Positions 1 through 14,100 of a DNA stretch of 64,000 nucleotides are shown here, in pieces. The position numbers and the translations under genes are program-made. A model generated the notes under the pieces. The model saw nothing but the letters and a program-made list of their open reading frames with translations. It was not told the origin of the DNA and ran no database searches. Each line of letters opens with the position of its first letter. Within the stretch, counting starts at the first letter, position 1. The stretch comes from Apostichopus japonicus. Taxonomy: Eukaryota; Echinodermata; Holothuroidea; Aspidochirotida; Stichopodidae. The stretch spans positions 15,146,521 to 15,210,520 of the forward strand of contig NC_092562.1 of NCBI RefSeq assembly GCF_037975245.1, read 5' to 3'.

Positions 1-2480
1 CCCAACTTACACCCTCCCCCCCCCTCTCCTGCATAGCTCAGCTGGATTGATAAGAGATTTCATGAGACATTTCAGTGAACAACAACATTTTGTCACTATA
101 GTTACGCCAGTAGCAAACACGTCTGTATACATTCAACTCAGTTCGACTCTTGGGTAACAACTTTGACATAAGTCGGCTATATTATTTAACAGTTAACAGC
201 GAAGCTTTTGTGCGAATCCTTTCTAGAGCATTTAACATTGTCTGAAAACCAGTTTTCTTCTTCTTCCTGTGAATAATATTTCTCCAAAGAACATCAGGTA
301 GATAAAAAGAAACAAAAAAAAAACTGACCAAGACGTGTTATCTAGCAATCTTTTTCTTTTCTATTCATTTCTTTGACCATATATTAAAGTGGAATGATGC
401 ATACAGAGGAAAATAAAGTTCTATAACTCTTAAATTCTAATCTTCATCAAGTAAAATCTTACTTATTTCCGTAAAAATTGTTATCGCCCTTCCTGTTCTC
501 TGCTGATTTCGATCGAAATGAGATGCTTTATTTTGTCATCCATTGCACAGACAAACAGCATGAATAAGTAAAGAAGATGTCGAGCTATTCTCGTTGACGT
601 AAACACCCCACGATCCCTTAACTTTTATTACAAGATATGTAAAGAAGAAGTCAAATTATTCTCGCTTGCGTAAAAAAAAAAAATAAACGTTCCCGACTAC
701 TTTTATTACAAGATATGAACATTCAGAGTTTATCCTCAGTTTAAGTAAAACCCAAAGTTTTGTAGTTTTACGTCAAGATATGATTGATGGAGCCAAAAAC
801 AAAAGTTTATTTGAAATTCTAAAGGATAATTGAGAGAAGTAAATGTCATAATTTGAAGAGATATGAAAGCAAATTTGGAATGGATTCAAGGCTATCATAT
901 AGATATGAATTTTAAATATCCTATCTGTATTACTTTAAGAATTTACTCGTTTTTCTTTCTAATTTTTTTCTTGTTTTCTCTTTTTTTGAAATCTTTTCTT
1001 ATAATGGCAGTATATTCTTCAGATAATGAGGTGAATGGGTATAAATAACGACAAAAACGTGAAGAAAATTACACCTACATTGGAATCTTTACACATTGTT
1101 CTAGACATCAATAAAGAATATGCTCTAGGACAAGTTTTGGAACCTTTTCGTAGGAAAATGTCCCTTATGGAGTTTTATGAAAAAATAAAAATGCATTTTT
1201 ATGACTGCTTGTAATATTGCCAGAGGTTAAGACAGATAAATACAAAACAAATGAATGTAATTTTGGTTGGCAGGGTAAAGTGGTATCAATTCAAAGGACT
1301 TAACTTGGATAATGGAAGGAGCTGTAATTGCCAGTATACTAATTGCCAGTGGGGGGAAAAACATCTCCTTGGTCAAAATAGTTTGCCTGAATTATGAATA
1401 ATGTCATCAGCTTAAAGTGAACGGCAACTTGTTTACTGAGAAGTATGCATTGGAATGATATGTGCACCAGAAATAAGTATTCCTTTTTTTTTAGGGGCGG
1501 GGGGCAGGCAGTGGGGTGGGGTTAGAATATTCATGTTGAGTGAATTAACCCTATTTATGACAGAAGCAGCACATATTTAGTTGTGACAAATATTCATACA
1601 TAACACGCGCTCCCTTTTTGATCACTTACAAATTAATCAGTGAAAAATTAATGAATTTGATTCACGCAACAACTTTCTGACATCCAGACATTTTAAAAGT
1701 AATATTACATATACTTTAAAATCAAAGTTGGGAAATTTCAGAAATATTTAGCAAATTAGTAGCTACCTCGTCATGATATTTTAGTGTAGAAGTCAAGAAG
1801 ATCATATAAAATCATTTTAATGCAAGGTCATCATCACACAGGAATGTTTGGAAAACTTTTAGAGAATAGAGGAATTAATCTAGTACTGACCTTTCAACTT
1901 CAATCAATGTTTAAGGTCACATCTTTATTCCATAATGAAGGGTAGGGCAAGGAATGAAGGATGCATTAGGAAGTGAACGAGGAACGGGGAGGGGAAGGGG
2001 GAGTCGTGGAGAGGGGTGATAACAATTTGTTCCTTAACCCTTCTTGACATATATATAAAAGTTGCACCTGCTTAGTGCTATTAATGTATGTGCAGTGTTA
2101 AAGTACTTCAGTTGAATATTGTAAGATAATCAACGGTTTTTCAAACTCAGTGTGCTGTGCCATGTAGATTAAGGTTAAAAGTTTGTTGCGTTCATTCAAA
2201 TGTAAATTAAGTGGTAGTCTTATTTACATGTAAACGTAATGCACAAGTTGCTTTTGTTAGTGATCATGTGATAACGTGCTGTAGATTAATATCTGACTAC
2301 TTCGGAGACTATATAAGACTCACGTAGCTAGATGAGTAATACATGAGTTACACATGTCAGAAATGATAAGAAAATCTGCAAAAAATGACTAGTTTGTAGG
2401 CTGAGTTCAAGCAAGCAGTTTACTACCACCTTCAGAACAGTTTTGATCAGTGAGCTGATAAGACGGACTTGGCTAATTGA
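1..2480. other. Non-coding AT-rich DNA, probably AGBL4 intron
   Basis: Short poly(A), poly(T) and G-rich runs (for example around 1490-1530 and 1980-2020) are present. I see no exon-like sequence, RNA gene or complete mobile element. The longest open frame (863-1048) is low-complexity and hydrophobic by chance. Confidence 0.6.
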
Positions 2481-3091
2481 ACACAGTCTCCTTTCCATTG
2501 TCTATTAATAATTTGTAGTCAAGATCTCTGGATTTATACTTTTAGCAAGCTAAAAAGTTTTGGAGCCCATTCTGTGACCTTTAAATTGTTTTACGTAATA
2601 GCCGAAAAAAGCCCAAAGCAGTGTAGATTAAAGAGGGCAATTTTGAATGCCCTCTGATTACTCTCTTGGGTCCTTTGTTACAAAGATAATACCAAGCTAT
2701 AATGTGCAGTACAGTGTAGAGTTTCCCATCTTTTGAAGATTATATCAATACAAACGGGAAAGTAACTTAAGACAGACAACCCTTAGCATTGCTGATCGTT
2801 ATGTCTCTTTACCAGACTCGACAAAGAGCGTTGAAATTTGTACAAAACTTTCTCTCTTTTTATCTATCTTTTCTTTTCCTTTTTGATGCATTTCAGTGTA
2901 TCATATTTCATGTCATTTTCATTTAAGGCATACAGACGTTCTGTGGTATTTTATGGCGGATAATAAAAACAAAATCCCTCTATTTTCGATGGTATTCCCA
3001 TGCACCGTGTAATTGGTCAGTGGGATTGCTTATCCATATTGATTAGAAAGTATCTGATTGGTGGGTTAGGAAACCTCATAAATACATCAAA

Positions 3092-3092
3092 G

Positions 3093-3154
<62 letters not shown>
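3092..3154. repeat. (AT)n microsatellite
   Basis: About 63 bp of nearly pure AT with occasional AC interruptions. The open frame reading through it is an artefact. Confidence 0.95.
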
Positions 3155-4619
3155 CGTTGGTACTGCGTGTAAGCTGATCAGACAGTGACAGTAAATTTGT
3201 GAAGAAAAGTTAGGTTGTAAAGAGCATGATGGGAATCAAAGCTAAAAACCCTGCTACAGTTTTTTATTTGACATTTCACTACCGAGTCAGGGACTTGGTG
3301 GCTAGGGTGGCTGTCCCATTCTGTATTAAATTTATATCTTTTTAGAAAATTCAGAGGACATGTTGACAGGTTAGTTTATAAGATCGCACTTGTGAAGTAT
3401 TGTGGAAAGAGGTCAAAGGTCACTGAAAGAGAAAGAAAAGAAAAGATGGCTAGGTGATGATACTTTGACAAATGACAGAGGAAGGACAAAATTGCTAAAC
3501 TGAGAATGAAGATAGTAGAATAATAAGATCAAGATTAAACAGAAGGAGAAACTCAAAATATCAAAACGTAAGACAAAATGTAAATGTGTTGGTAAACGTG
3601 CATTCACTATTACTTCAGTTAGGAGGGTCATTTTCTGCTGGATGAACTGTAACTATGCATCATGCAAATGGGAATAGGTTCATAAATACTGTGAAAATTT
3701 ACGTACAGAGCTAATATGTGTCTGGGAACAATACTACCACACTAAACTACCACAATATTTGTAGTCACTTTGTAAATCTTGCACATTGACAGATTAATAT
3801 CAAACATTGTAGATTGTATTTATGATGAAAGTACGAAGAGACTTACCAATACACTTAGTTTTGAATTCCTAGAGGATGAAGAATATGTAAGATATAAGAT
3901 GTACTACTGTGCTGATCATTCAACTAATCTCCTAAACTTACTAAGAATATACAACTTTATTATTATAGCTTCAGCAAGTATTTTAATGCCATCGAAGCAG
4001 TTTTTTCATCAGAAAGATATTCAAATTTTTCGGATAGAAAGATTTTTCAGATAGATATTCATTTTTTTCATCAGATAGATATTCTGATATTCAGATAGAT
4101 ATTTTTTCAGCAGATAGATAAAGATTTAACAGTGTCTGTAGTCAAAAACGACTAGATAAAAAACCTTACCTTGTTCACAACAACCTAATAATAGAATGTG
4201 TTAACCAATGATATTCCAAAGTTTTGAATTCCTAGAGAATGAAGAAATAGTAAGATATAAGATACAAGTACCACTGTGCTGATCATTCAACTAATCTCCT
4301 AACTTTACTAAGAATATACAGCTTCAATATTATAGATTCAACAAGTATTTTAATGCTATCCTCAAAGCAGTTTATTTCATCAGATAGACATTAAAATTGA
4401 CTTGTTTAATTGAACAATGTCTGTAGTCAAAACCACTAGATTACAAAAAATGAAATTCATAAAGTAAAGTTTAGCTGAAATGTGGGGCCAATTTTGTGAC
4501 CTTTAAGTTCTGTTTTGTAAAACTGAAATAAACCTAGAGAGTGTGTACATTAAAGTAATATCATTTGCAATGTGTATGATTGGTCTCTTACAGTAATTTT
4601 CTGCTAAAAGAAAAGTACC

Positions 4620-4623
<4 letters not shown>

Positions 4624-4665
<42 letters not shown>
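4624..4665. repeat. (AT)n microsatellite
   Basis: About 42 bp of pure TA/AT dinucleotide. It lies inside block A' of the duplication and is absent from block A, so it expanded after the copy was made. Confidence 0.95.
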
Positions 4666-4668
<3 letters not shown>

Positions 4669-5268
4669 GGTATAGTGTTCTATCTCTGAATTAGTTGCAT
4701 TAATGAACTAAGTGACTTAAGACAAACCATGATGGTATTGATGATTGTTATGTTTCTTCGGCTCCAGACTCAACAAAGAACACAGATAATACAGTTCTAG
4801 CTTAGCTTTTAAGAGTTGATTTTGGTATAAACGCAATTAATGTATTTTGTGATTCTACCATCCATGCTATTAAATCTTCCTGCAATTCAGTAGCTTTACA
4901 AATCATATTTCAATAATGGAGAAAAAGTTGAAACTGTGCCAAATATTCATTTTGTTTTACTTATGTATGTGATAGATATATATATAAAAAAAAAACATCA
5001 CATCTACTGGTAATGGAAATTTAAATTTAATGGATAATTTTATAAATCACTTAACATTAATTCAAATTCATGGCATGGAAGAAAAAAACCTAGGAGTAAA
5101 TAGTCTTATTTGTTGATCAACTTGCATCAAGTCTTATTTTGTGTAGTATAGTATTAGGTTGGTTACAATAAATCGGTTACCAAATGCATACAGTTCCTTT
5201 AGGCTTTATTGTCATTGCCATGTTACACCTGCCTGATCAGTTTATCCCAGGCAGGTTTTTTCCCAGTC

Positions 5269-5598
5269 TTAAAGGGTGTGAAGACTCGTGCAAAAAGAAA
5301 CGTCTAATGCCGGTAATCTGACCTAGTTTCGAATGAGGTGTAACAGAAGTGTTAAACACCACCATTGATCCCAGAAAATACACACACAGCTTGTTACCGT
5401 CTGTAATTAGACACTAGTGTACAGTCAATACATACAGCTACGCTCAATACCCACAACATAGTATACAAACGATACAGTGATGGACATCTAAGGTCCAGCT
5501 AAAGATAACAAGGTATCACGTTTCATTACTGTCTGCATTTTGTAGCGTCAAGAACAAAACGGCTGCACACGTTTGGGGCGAGTCTTCAATGCCTTTAA
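5269..5598 (-). mobile_element. TTAA-flanked MITE, copy 1
   Basis: This 330-bp element is bounded by TTAA at 5269-5272 and 5595-5598. The ends form an imperfect terminal inverted repeat: AGGGTGTGAAGACTCG on the left, and AGGCATTGAAGACTCG read inward from the right. No transposase is encoded. A second copy lies in reverse orientation at 22434-22776, and most of the interior aligns. TTAA duplications are typical of piggyBac and Kolobok transposons. The TIR does not begin with the usual piggyBac CCC, so the superfamily is open. Confidence 0.82.
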
Positions 5599-7480
5599 TG
5601 ATATGAATCTTAAGAACTTGTCAATTTAATCAGCCCATAGCTAACTCGTCCTGTAGCTATGTACTAGGAATAAGACAAAAGTTTATATAAAATGCATGAC
5701 TATGCTGAAAATTGTGCAAAACATTAAATTTGCTGTTTTGTATGAGAATTATATACAACACGAAATATTGAACGTGCCTGGGATGACGAAACTTTCAGAA
5801 TCAAACTTCCATGAATAATTTGATGAATTATTTACTACTGATTTAAAACATTCATGTGGTGAATCAGACAAAAACAAGAAACAAGACATAACTGCTAACT
5901 AAACCTTCCATCTGGTTTTGCGGTGGAAATTATCCTGTGTCGTCAGTTTGGCCAGTAAATGCAGTATTTTAACTTGCATATACTATGAAATTGATAATTG
6001 GTTAATGCTTGAAATAGACGCTGGACTATGTGCGGGAGTACTTTAGGATTCGGAAACAGATTAAACCACTCTGGGGCCATCGTGACAGGGTATAATCTTA
6101 CACTAAAATAGCACGGGAGAACGTACAGTATCGTAGACGCCTACGTCAAGAAAAAAACAACCAACTTCTCCTTTAAACCGTGTAAAAAAAGAATATCGTT
6201 TCTGCCGAAAGAGTAAATTGCAAGAATTTTGACAGCTCGCAGCCCTGTTTTTCTGAAAAATAAAAGCGCATAGACAAAATGTGAAAAGGTGTTTTAATCA
6301 TGGTAATCCATTCCCATCAGGTGTTTGGGTTATATTACCCAAGGCAACTCACTCTATTATTCATACCAAACTCTGCCAAAGGGCTCTACCGATATGTATG
6401 TGTTGTATGTCGCGAAAGATTTGTATAAAGTAATCCCCGGGGATCTCGTGCCGCTTGTTCAGAATCCATCCTCCACGTGTCATTCAAGAAACCTACTTAA
6501 CGGGGGAGGGATATTATTCGCGGTATGGTACAATTAGATTATAGTATATATAACATGTCGGCATAGAGAGAGAGAGATATGTCTATAAGTTGCCAAACTT
6601 GACATATGCATTTATAATTGACAAACAGATTGGGATGTAGTCGTCATAATAGTGCATCTCACCTTTTTAATGGGAGTATGGGGAAGGGGGTTTTACTTTA
6701 TGTTTGATGTATTTCCTCAGGATGACTTGGATTTTTGGGGGGGCAGGGAGAGAGGGGAGGGGATTGTTTCTGTGTTTTATTCTTTTTGAGGGTGGGAGGG
6801 ATTGGATATTCCCCTGCAGGGTATCATTTTATCCAGTACTCCATTGTAATGTACTATGCTAAGTAGGTAAATGGGTAATTTTGCTATAAAAGTAAAGAAA
6901 TGCGATACACAAACCATAGTATTTTATAGTAAGAGACAAAGTTCACAGCTCGAAAAGGTGTGACACAAATTATGACCACTAAATTATATATTTTCTATTT
7001 ATATTATATTGCATATAATCATATCCTTTTTTGATTTCAGTGTTTAATTATTGTATATATGTTAATACTAAGACTGAAATTCAATTTGCATTGTTGTTTT
7101 TGTTTGGTGCATTTTTTATTGATTTGTGAATAACTCATTGTTTTTGGAACAGCTAGCCAAAAGGAAGTTCTAAATATGTTAGTCTTTTGATTATAGCTAG
7201 GGGTAGAAGGAGAGAGGATGGGGAGGGGTCCATATATATAATGTTAGTAATATATCATGGCTTTGTCAGAATGATCCATGTTATTACAATCCAATGTAAC
7301 ATGCATCTTTAAGTCAAATTTGAGGATAATGGTTTGCTCCTCGGTTTAAAATGTTTAAACATCACAATTTGAATTCTGACATTCTTTTCTTCTTTTTCTC
7401 AATTCTTACTAACATATGACAGAAAGTTAAAACCATTTTTTCATTCATTAAAAAAGTCATTTACTTATTAATAATATTAC
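5599..7480. other. Intron-like DNA without recognisable genes
   Basis: AT-rich sequence with several G-rich runs (6670-6800) and a short AG run near 6566. The open frame at 6325-6537 has no family resemblance and no splice context I can support. Confidence 0.55.
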
Positions 7481-7700
7481 TACTAATAATAATAATAATT
7501 TATTCTTATATAGCACCTTACTCCAAAATATGATCACAAAGCAGTTCACAATAAAAGGATAAAATTGATACAGCTATAATATAAAATACTAAAGACAGCA
7601 AAATACAAAAAAAAACAAAAAACATAGACAACAAACAAGTGACACAGAAACAAGGAAATTCACTCTAAAAAATACAAATGATGAAACAAACAGGTTATCT
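7481..7700. repeat. Trinucleotide tract plus probable retroposon tail
   Basis: An (AAT/ATA)n tract is followed by TTTATTCTTATATAGCACC and an ACAAAGCAGTTCACAATAA run. TTATATAGCGCC ... CAAAGCGCTTTACA pairs are common at tails of invertebrate retroposons. This looks like a decayed copy. Confidence 0.45.
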
Positions 7701-8136
7701 TAGACCAAAACATGATTTTTGGATTCCTATTGATTTTGAAGAGTTTGTCTCTTAGGACAGTGGTATAAAACATGCTATTCCGGCCACTTTGATTATTAAT
7801 GATAACTGACGTAGTTTAATTTCTCTCATTTCTCTTAAAATGGTATTCAAATGACCCATGTAGTAGTTGTTGTTTAAAATAGTTTGCATGTCACATGACA
7901 TGCCAAACACATTATGTCAGAATCCTACTGGTTTTCATTTCCCAAATCCTTCCCCAATCCCAAAGGCTGTTTTGTAGATCAGTATAAATGTCTTCATGTT
8001 TTGCATGTAACATGAACAGACTGTACTGCAATAATATTAAATAAACTGTGTATGAAAGTTGTTCATTGCGAGGGAAATGTTTGAAATTTACTCCTTTTTT
8101 TTTTTACTCTTCTTGTCTTTTTTATCCCCTTTGCAG

Positions 8137-8176
8137 CAACAGAAGAGATTAGACATGCTGACCATTACAAATCCAG
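8137..8176 (+). CDS. AGBL4: AGBL4 exon A (micro-exon before the catalytic core)
   Basis: This 40-nt exon encodes [13 protein letters not shown] plus one base. It lies between a strong acceptor (pyrimidine tract then TTGCAG) and donor GTAAGA. The peptide matches the QQRQLDLLTITSP segment just before the catalytic domain in vertebrate AGBL4. The leftover G joins AT of exon B to form Asp. I saw no convincing preceding exon in 1-8136. Confidence 0.88.
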
Positions 8177-11100
8177 GTAAGATCTTGATGTACGTCATAA
8201 AAGACCAGCACACAGAAATATTACCAATTGCATTATGTGGAGAAACTCGACTCAAAAGACTTCCATGTTGTAATCCATGCATGGGCTTGTGTTGCATTAT
8301 TTTTGTTGTTGTAATGGAATGGAAGCACAGAGGCATGGGAGGGGCAAATTTGTCTGGGAGTGGAAGATGAGGAGGGATCAGAGGAATTTTAAAATGTCAA
8401 AATTGTAAATCTGCTGAGCATTCTGTGGACACATTTGCTTGACTTGTTTTCCTTGTTTGATGAAGCTCTCTTCATATTTCCGTTTTTGTTTTAAATTATA
8501 GCTTTTAGCCATATTTTGCATGATTATCAGGCTCAATCTGAGGTAGATGAGTACAATTTGTTACGAAAGCAATTTTGAAGTTTCACCATTTTGTTATTGA
8601 AGCTATATTCTAGGTAACATTATCTGCTAACTTCTCAGTAACGATAGAAATCGTGGATACCTCTAATACTTGGTGTGTTCCATTCATAACATTGCTTACA
8701 ATACCCCTATTGTTTTTGGTGGAGGTGTGTATAGCCACGTACAGTAGACTGACCTGTGTTTATCATGCCATAGTGTTATTGTAACAGCTAGTTCTGGTTA
8801 TACTAACAAGCAGAAGTCTAGTGCATTGAAGTCATCAAAACCTCAGTGCATTTTGCATTCTGGTCAAGTTTCACCACTTTGTTATTCAAGCTATATTCTA
8901 GGTAACAGCATCTGTTAACTCCTCAGTTCCTTGTAAGGCATCTTACATATTGTAGGGAAGAGAGAGTTGCTCTCCATGCTATCCCATCCAATCCCATCCA
9001 ATCCCATCCCATCCCAGCCCACCCCAGCCTATCCCACCACAGCACATGGCATCACACCACTATTTGTGATATATATACAAGTTTTTTTGTGATTCCAACC
9101 AGTTCAATACCCTGCTTTCATCACAAGAGACACTTGACCTTGATAATGAACAAAGTTTGCCTGGACTGAACTTAATATTCAACTCATAGGTTTTTGAAAC
9201 TTTTGAATCATTATGGTGCCTCGGTAAAAAAGACAAATTAGGGGAAGCATGAACGACTCATTTGAAGGATGAAGGAATGCTAATGGCACAGGTACCTACC
9301 CCACCTGTCACAAACATGAATAAACTCTTCAATTTGTTTGCCTTTTATGTAGCCTCTTAAATTGTTAATAATGCAGCAGTTATGCAAAGATACCCTTGGG
9401 GCAATTTTCTGGCTGGCTTGTAGAAGATAAAGAATAAGGTTGAAATTAATTGATTATGAATTCATCCCATGATGACTACATAGGTATGGCTATGTATTAT
9501 AATGGGACAGTTCTGTGTGCACTTGTAGTATAGCACTTAGGTCAGTGTACTAAAGTTATAATCAGCGTTTTAGTGAGTTTTGCGATCATGTGACTCCATT
9601 CAAACGATTCTTTCTGCTGTACTAAACTGTGATTGGTCCATGTTACTTCTCAAACAGAAACTCTATAGAGGTGTCAATTTGGGACCAAAATAGAAAGGAA
9701 AATATCTGTTGCATCTGATTTAGATTTGACAGACTTGAAGGAAACTTGTTGCATGTCTCCTTAAATTTTGTAGTTTGTTATTTTCAGTAAATCTGGCCCA
9801 TTTCATTGAAATTTTCCGCTTTTGTCTATTACAAAATTGAATAAATTCCTTTTTATTCAGGCCTTTTGTTAGTTTGCAGTTGTATGTTTTGTCTTTGTGA
9901 AATGTCTTAGGTTTGCTCTTCTGGAAATGATATAAATGTATTATTATTATTGTTCTTCTTCTTCTTCGTCTACTTATTATTATACTTATGTTTGTTATTG
10001 TTATTTATTATAACTATTGTCTTGGTTCTTGTTGTTGTTCTTCTTATAATTATGATTATTTTTCATGTTATTATTCTTACTTTTGTTGTTATGGTTATTG
10101 TTCTTGTATTTGTGATTGTGGTGGTGGCAATGATGCAGTTTGGTGATTTAAGCTGGGAAAAAACTCCATAGGCCTATTAAGCAATGCAGTGATTTTCTAC
10201 TCTCTACAAAAAGTATTAATTTGGAACTTGAACAAAGTAGAGAAGCTTGGCTGCCATGTACCCATGAACTTATTATAACATGTAAGAAATGGAATTGAAT
10301 AACAATAACTCTAGGTTTAATAATAGGCTTGACCAAGGTATTGTAGTATTCAGCCATTTCTTCGATCTGCACAAATATAATGTTTGTCAATATTTTACCA
10401 ATAATTCTTCTAATTTGTAGTTAATTAGTGCTGTTTCATGTTTGTATATGAAATTCATCTCCAACTGCCACTGTTTTACTGTGCAGCCTTATCTATTCCT
10501 TAATATATAACTCTATAACCACACCCTCCAATCACCACATATAAAACTATATAAAAACTACCTGATTTATTATCTCCATGTACTTATCTTTCTTTGACCT
10601 GAAGTCCTGGCATCTTGTCTTATATTTCATGTAAAGAGGTAGTGCTATTACAAACGATATTTTGCTGACAAATTGTATACTGAACAAATATACACCGATC
10701 AGGGGACCTGATCCTCCTCGATCTGTGCCTATTACAGGGACCTAATTGCAGGGTGTGATCGGAGTTTCCACCACAGATCTCAGGGTTCAACACCGTGCTT
10801 GTTTGCAAGTGTAAACAGGGTTATAGTTGGATTGAAATCGATCATTTTAAGCCATCCAAGAGACATCAGTTTATGCTGAAAAAAGAAGGATAATAACAGC
10901 ATGTTACCTATCTCTATGTTAGGAACATGTTATTTTTAAAAGGGATGTGATTTCTGTTTCAGGGAATTATTTTCATTCTGATATTTGTAATTGCAATGTC
11001 AGCTCTGTAATTTAAGGTTTGGAGTATGACATGGTTGAATTAGTTACAAGGTTGATCTGTGTTGGTTTACTCTGTGCAGTCATTTTTATTTTCTGTTGTG

Positions 11101-14100
11101 GTGGTTCTTCTCTTGGTCCACAGGTCAACATGAAGGTAGTAATATCATTAAGGTACTGTGCATTGCATTTAGTAGTCTTCACATTTCAGTCTTTTGAAAC
11201 CTAAAATTTTTCAACTGTTTTTAATTTGTAGTAAAGCATTTTAGGAACAGAGGAACTGGGTATGACCATGGCTAATAAAAACCTAATTAGCATTTAACAT
11301 ATTGTTCTAAACCAGATTCTTTAAACTTCCAGTGGTGAAATTTTAACTGTTTTTAATTTGCAATAAAGCATTTAGGAACAGAGGAACAGGGTATGACCAT
11401 GGCTAATTACAACCTAATGAGCATTAAAGTAATAGTTCTAAACCAGATTCTTTAAACTTCCTGTGGTGAGAATGGAATAACCCATTTATGCATCCAGCCA
11501 TTCTCTATTGATTCAAAAGCATGAGCGAGTTAATTGTCTATGTTTCTGATTTAAGAAGCTAGCTAGTTTTGTCTCCTCAGGAGTAAGAGTGTTTGGATTG
11601 AAGGAAATCTTATGATATTATTTGTCATCCTACTTTAGTACCCTTTTTTAATTTTCTGGTCCATTTGCACATCATGAAGACCAAACAATTTGGCTAATTA
11701 AACCTTAAGAAGGACCTCTCAATGGATACCCAAAACTGTGGCTCGGTAATGGTACTTTTAGTTCATCATGAGCCCTAAAATTATGAAGGGTTTAATCCAT
11801 TCCACTAAGTTCTGATAAGATATTCCTTTTCTTGCAACTCTAAATGTGTCATATGGTCTAAATGTGTTTAAATTGCTGAATTTTTAACACTTGACAACAT
11901 ATTTACAATGACTGTGCTACTTTTAAATTTGGATGACCACAATACAAAGTACAAAAAAAAAAAAAAAATAATAACTTGACCACATTTGGTAATGGAACGA
12001 GATAATGTGTTCGAACTGTTTTGTTTTTGGTATTTTAATCAGATTTAGAACAATTTGGCAGAACTGATATCAAATCTTAGTGAAGTATTATACCTCTTCA
12101 AAGACAAATATTTCCTTAAAATTCACAGGAAAAGCCAAATTCCCATCAACAATATTGACATAATAGAAAGCTTGAGTTAGGTTTTAAAAAAAAAAAACTC
12201 CAGTGTGAGGTCTAGGCTACACATTAACTGCATTATTGTACATGAATTTTACATGTACCTCGGCAGTGAGGTATAGTGAAGGAATGAAGAAATAAAAGCA
12301 TAACTTTTTCAATGGTCCCTTATAATTGCTAGTTTCCTTTATATGCAGGTTTCTTAGGGCTTTTTTTTTTGGAAGGTACCATTAAATTACAGAGACTGCA
12401 CTACTGCCCCCTTTCACTCCATACTCCATCCATTGTCTTAGTCACCAACAATATCTCATATTTATGAAACAAAGCATTATTAAATTAATTTCACGTCAAA
12501 GCTTACAACTGCTTTTTACTCACAAAATAAAACATCAAATAAGATCCCACACCATGCCCACCCCCCTCCCCACAATAAAAAGACAAAAAAAGAAAAGAAT
12601 ATTAATACATGGTTGAATTTTAAGAGTATTTTCAAGTATGTTACTCATTTTGAAGAGTATGTTACTCATACTCAAGAGTATGTTACTCAAGTATGTTACT
12701 CATATTGAATATGCCTCGTTTCTTTTTTCTCATCATTGTCCTATTTCACGACAAATGCTGCATCATTGTGTTTAAACTTTAGATATTTAGCTCAGATATA
12801 ATCAGTAAAACAATACAAAATCTTGCCCATTTTAATTCCAATTCTCAACATCTCTCTCTCCCATTCTGTATCAGCCTCGCGTATCCTTGTAATTCCATCC
12901 CTTCTCAGCCGCTGCCAAAATTCTGCTACCCAGCTGGCTTGTTAGGTGTCTTTTTGGCTTTATCTTTTCTAGTTTTCTTTCTTTTTTTCCCCTTCTTCTT
13001 CTCGTCGGAATATTTTCTCCGCCAAACGCTCGAAGGGATGAATTTGTGGCGTTTTGTTCACCTTGGGATGCAAACTTCCCCTTATTGTTATGCTTCAATT
13101 CACCTTAACATTTGATTTGCACATTTTTCCCCTCCAATGAATTAATCAAATCGGGCCTTCCACCTGTCTGACTCGCATCCTTCTCTTGTCAATGTTTCTG
13201 CCCGTGACCTTTGACCTTGGCCAATACCTTTCTGCATGTCTGCGCGCGCCACTTTCTTTTAGAGGGAGAAAAACTGTAGAAAATTGCAAAACAACCTTTC
13301 CCCGTAGCTTTGGCATCATGTCTAGTAGGAGAGAATTTCTTACTCATCTCGACCAAAAAAAAATAATAATAATAATCAAAGAAGAAGATGAAGAAGAAGA
13401 AAAAAAATCAATGCCTCATCTTTTGCCTCACGTTTGTGGTTCGGTAATTAAGTTAAGGCTTACCAAACACATTAAGGTGGGAGAAAAGGACACCGCTTTG
13501 TAGGGATGGGTAAGAATATTTTGGTAGTACAGGTTAATATCATTGGTAAAAATTTCACATTGATATTCTTTGCATTGTTGCAGTCTTTTTCTTTTTTCCT
13601 CTTTTGGGAAAGTTTTATGAAAAGAATTGATAGTAAGCTTTTGAATAATCAATGCTTTTATTTCTCACCTGCTGTGGTATCAACCAATGGGAACGAAATT
13701 ACAGTATGAAATTCCATCAACTTACTTGGTTGCATCCAGATGTAGATTGTTTTAGTTTTTTGGGGGGGTTCTTGTTTTTTCTTTTTGGCAAGGCTGACAT
13801 TTCCAGAACAGACAAACTCTGTTGAAAAGGTGTTCAAATTTTCAGCACAGCTCTATGTTGCATGTATGGCCTTGTAGGAGAAAAATGTCTGTAGACAGGT
13901 TTACTTTTGAACAAGTGTATTGTTTTTTCATTTAAGAATTGATGATTTTTTGAAACCTTTTCACACCAGGTGCACAGCAATATTGCATTGATATGGTGGA
14001 GCCTTAAGTTTTGTGGATGTGTATTGTGATTATCGTGAAGGTAGATTGAAAAAAAAAAAAAGTGTCGTTAATTATATTATCTTGTGGAAATATTTGAATG

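Larger units (their letters stand above)
2482..4800 (+). repeat. Diverged internal duplication (blocks B and A)
   Basis: Sequence at about 3855-4140 recurs at about 4218-4440; both copies contain TGTGCTGATCATTCAACTAA and AAGTATTTTAATGC. A second block at about 2560-2830 recurs at about 4480-4800, sharing a TGTGACCTTTAA run near the start, GACTTAAGACA-like sequence, GTTATGT(C/T)TCTT and CCAGACTC(G/A)ACAAAGA. Copies differ by many substitutions and indels, so the event is old. No coding potential is conserved. Confidence 0.7.

Noticed and set aside
34-155. tRNA-like boxes (TAGCTCAGCTGG and AGTTCGACTCT)
   Set aside because: The boxes are more than 100 bp apart and no cloverleaf can be drawn, so the match is probably chance.
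6325-6537. 70-codon open frame
   Set aside because: No family resemblance, no splice context, and it lies in repeat-rich intron-like DNA.
9950-10171. Hydrophobic open frame resembling a membrane protein
   Set aside because: It is a translation of a T-rich triplet tract with no complex sequence.
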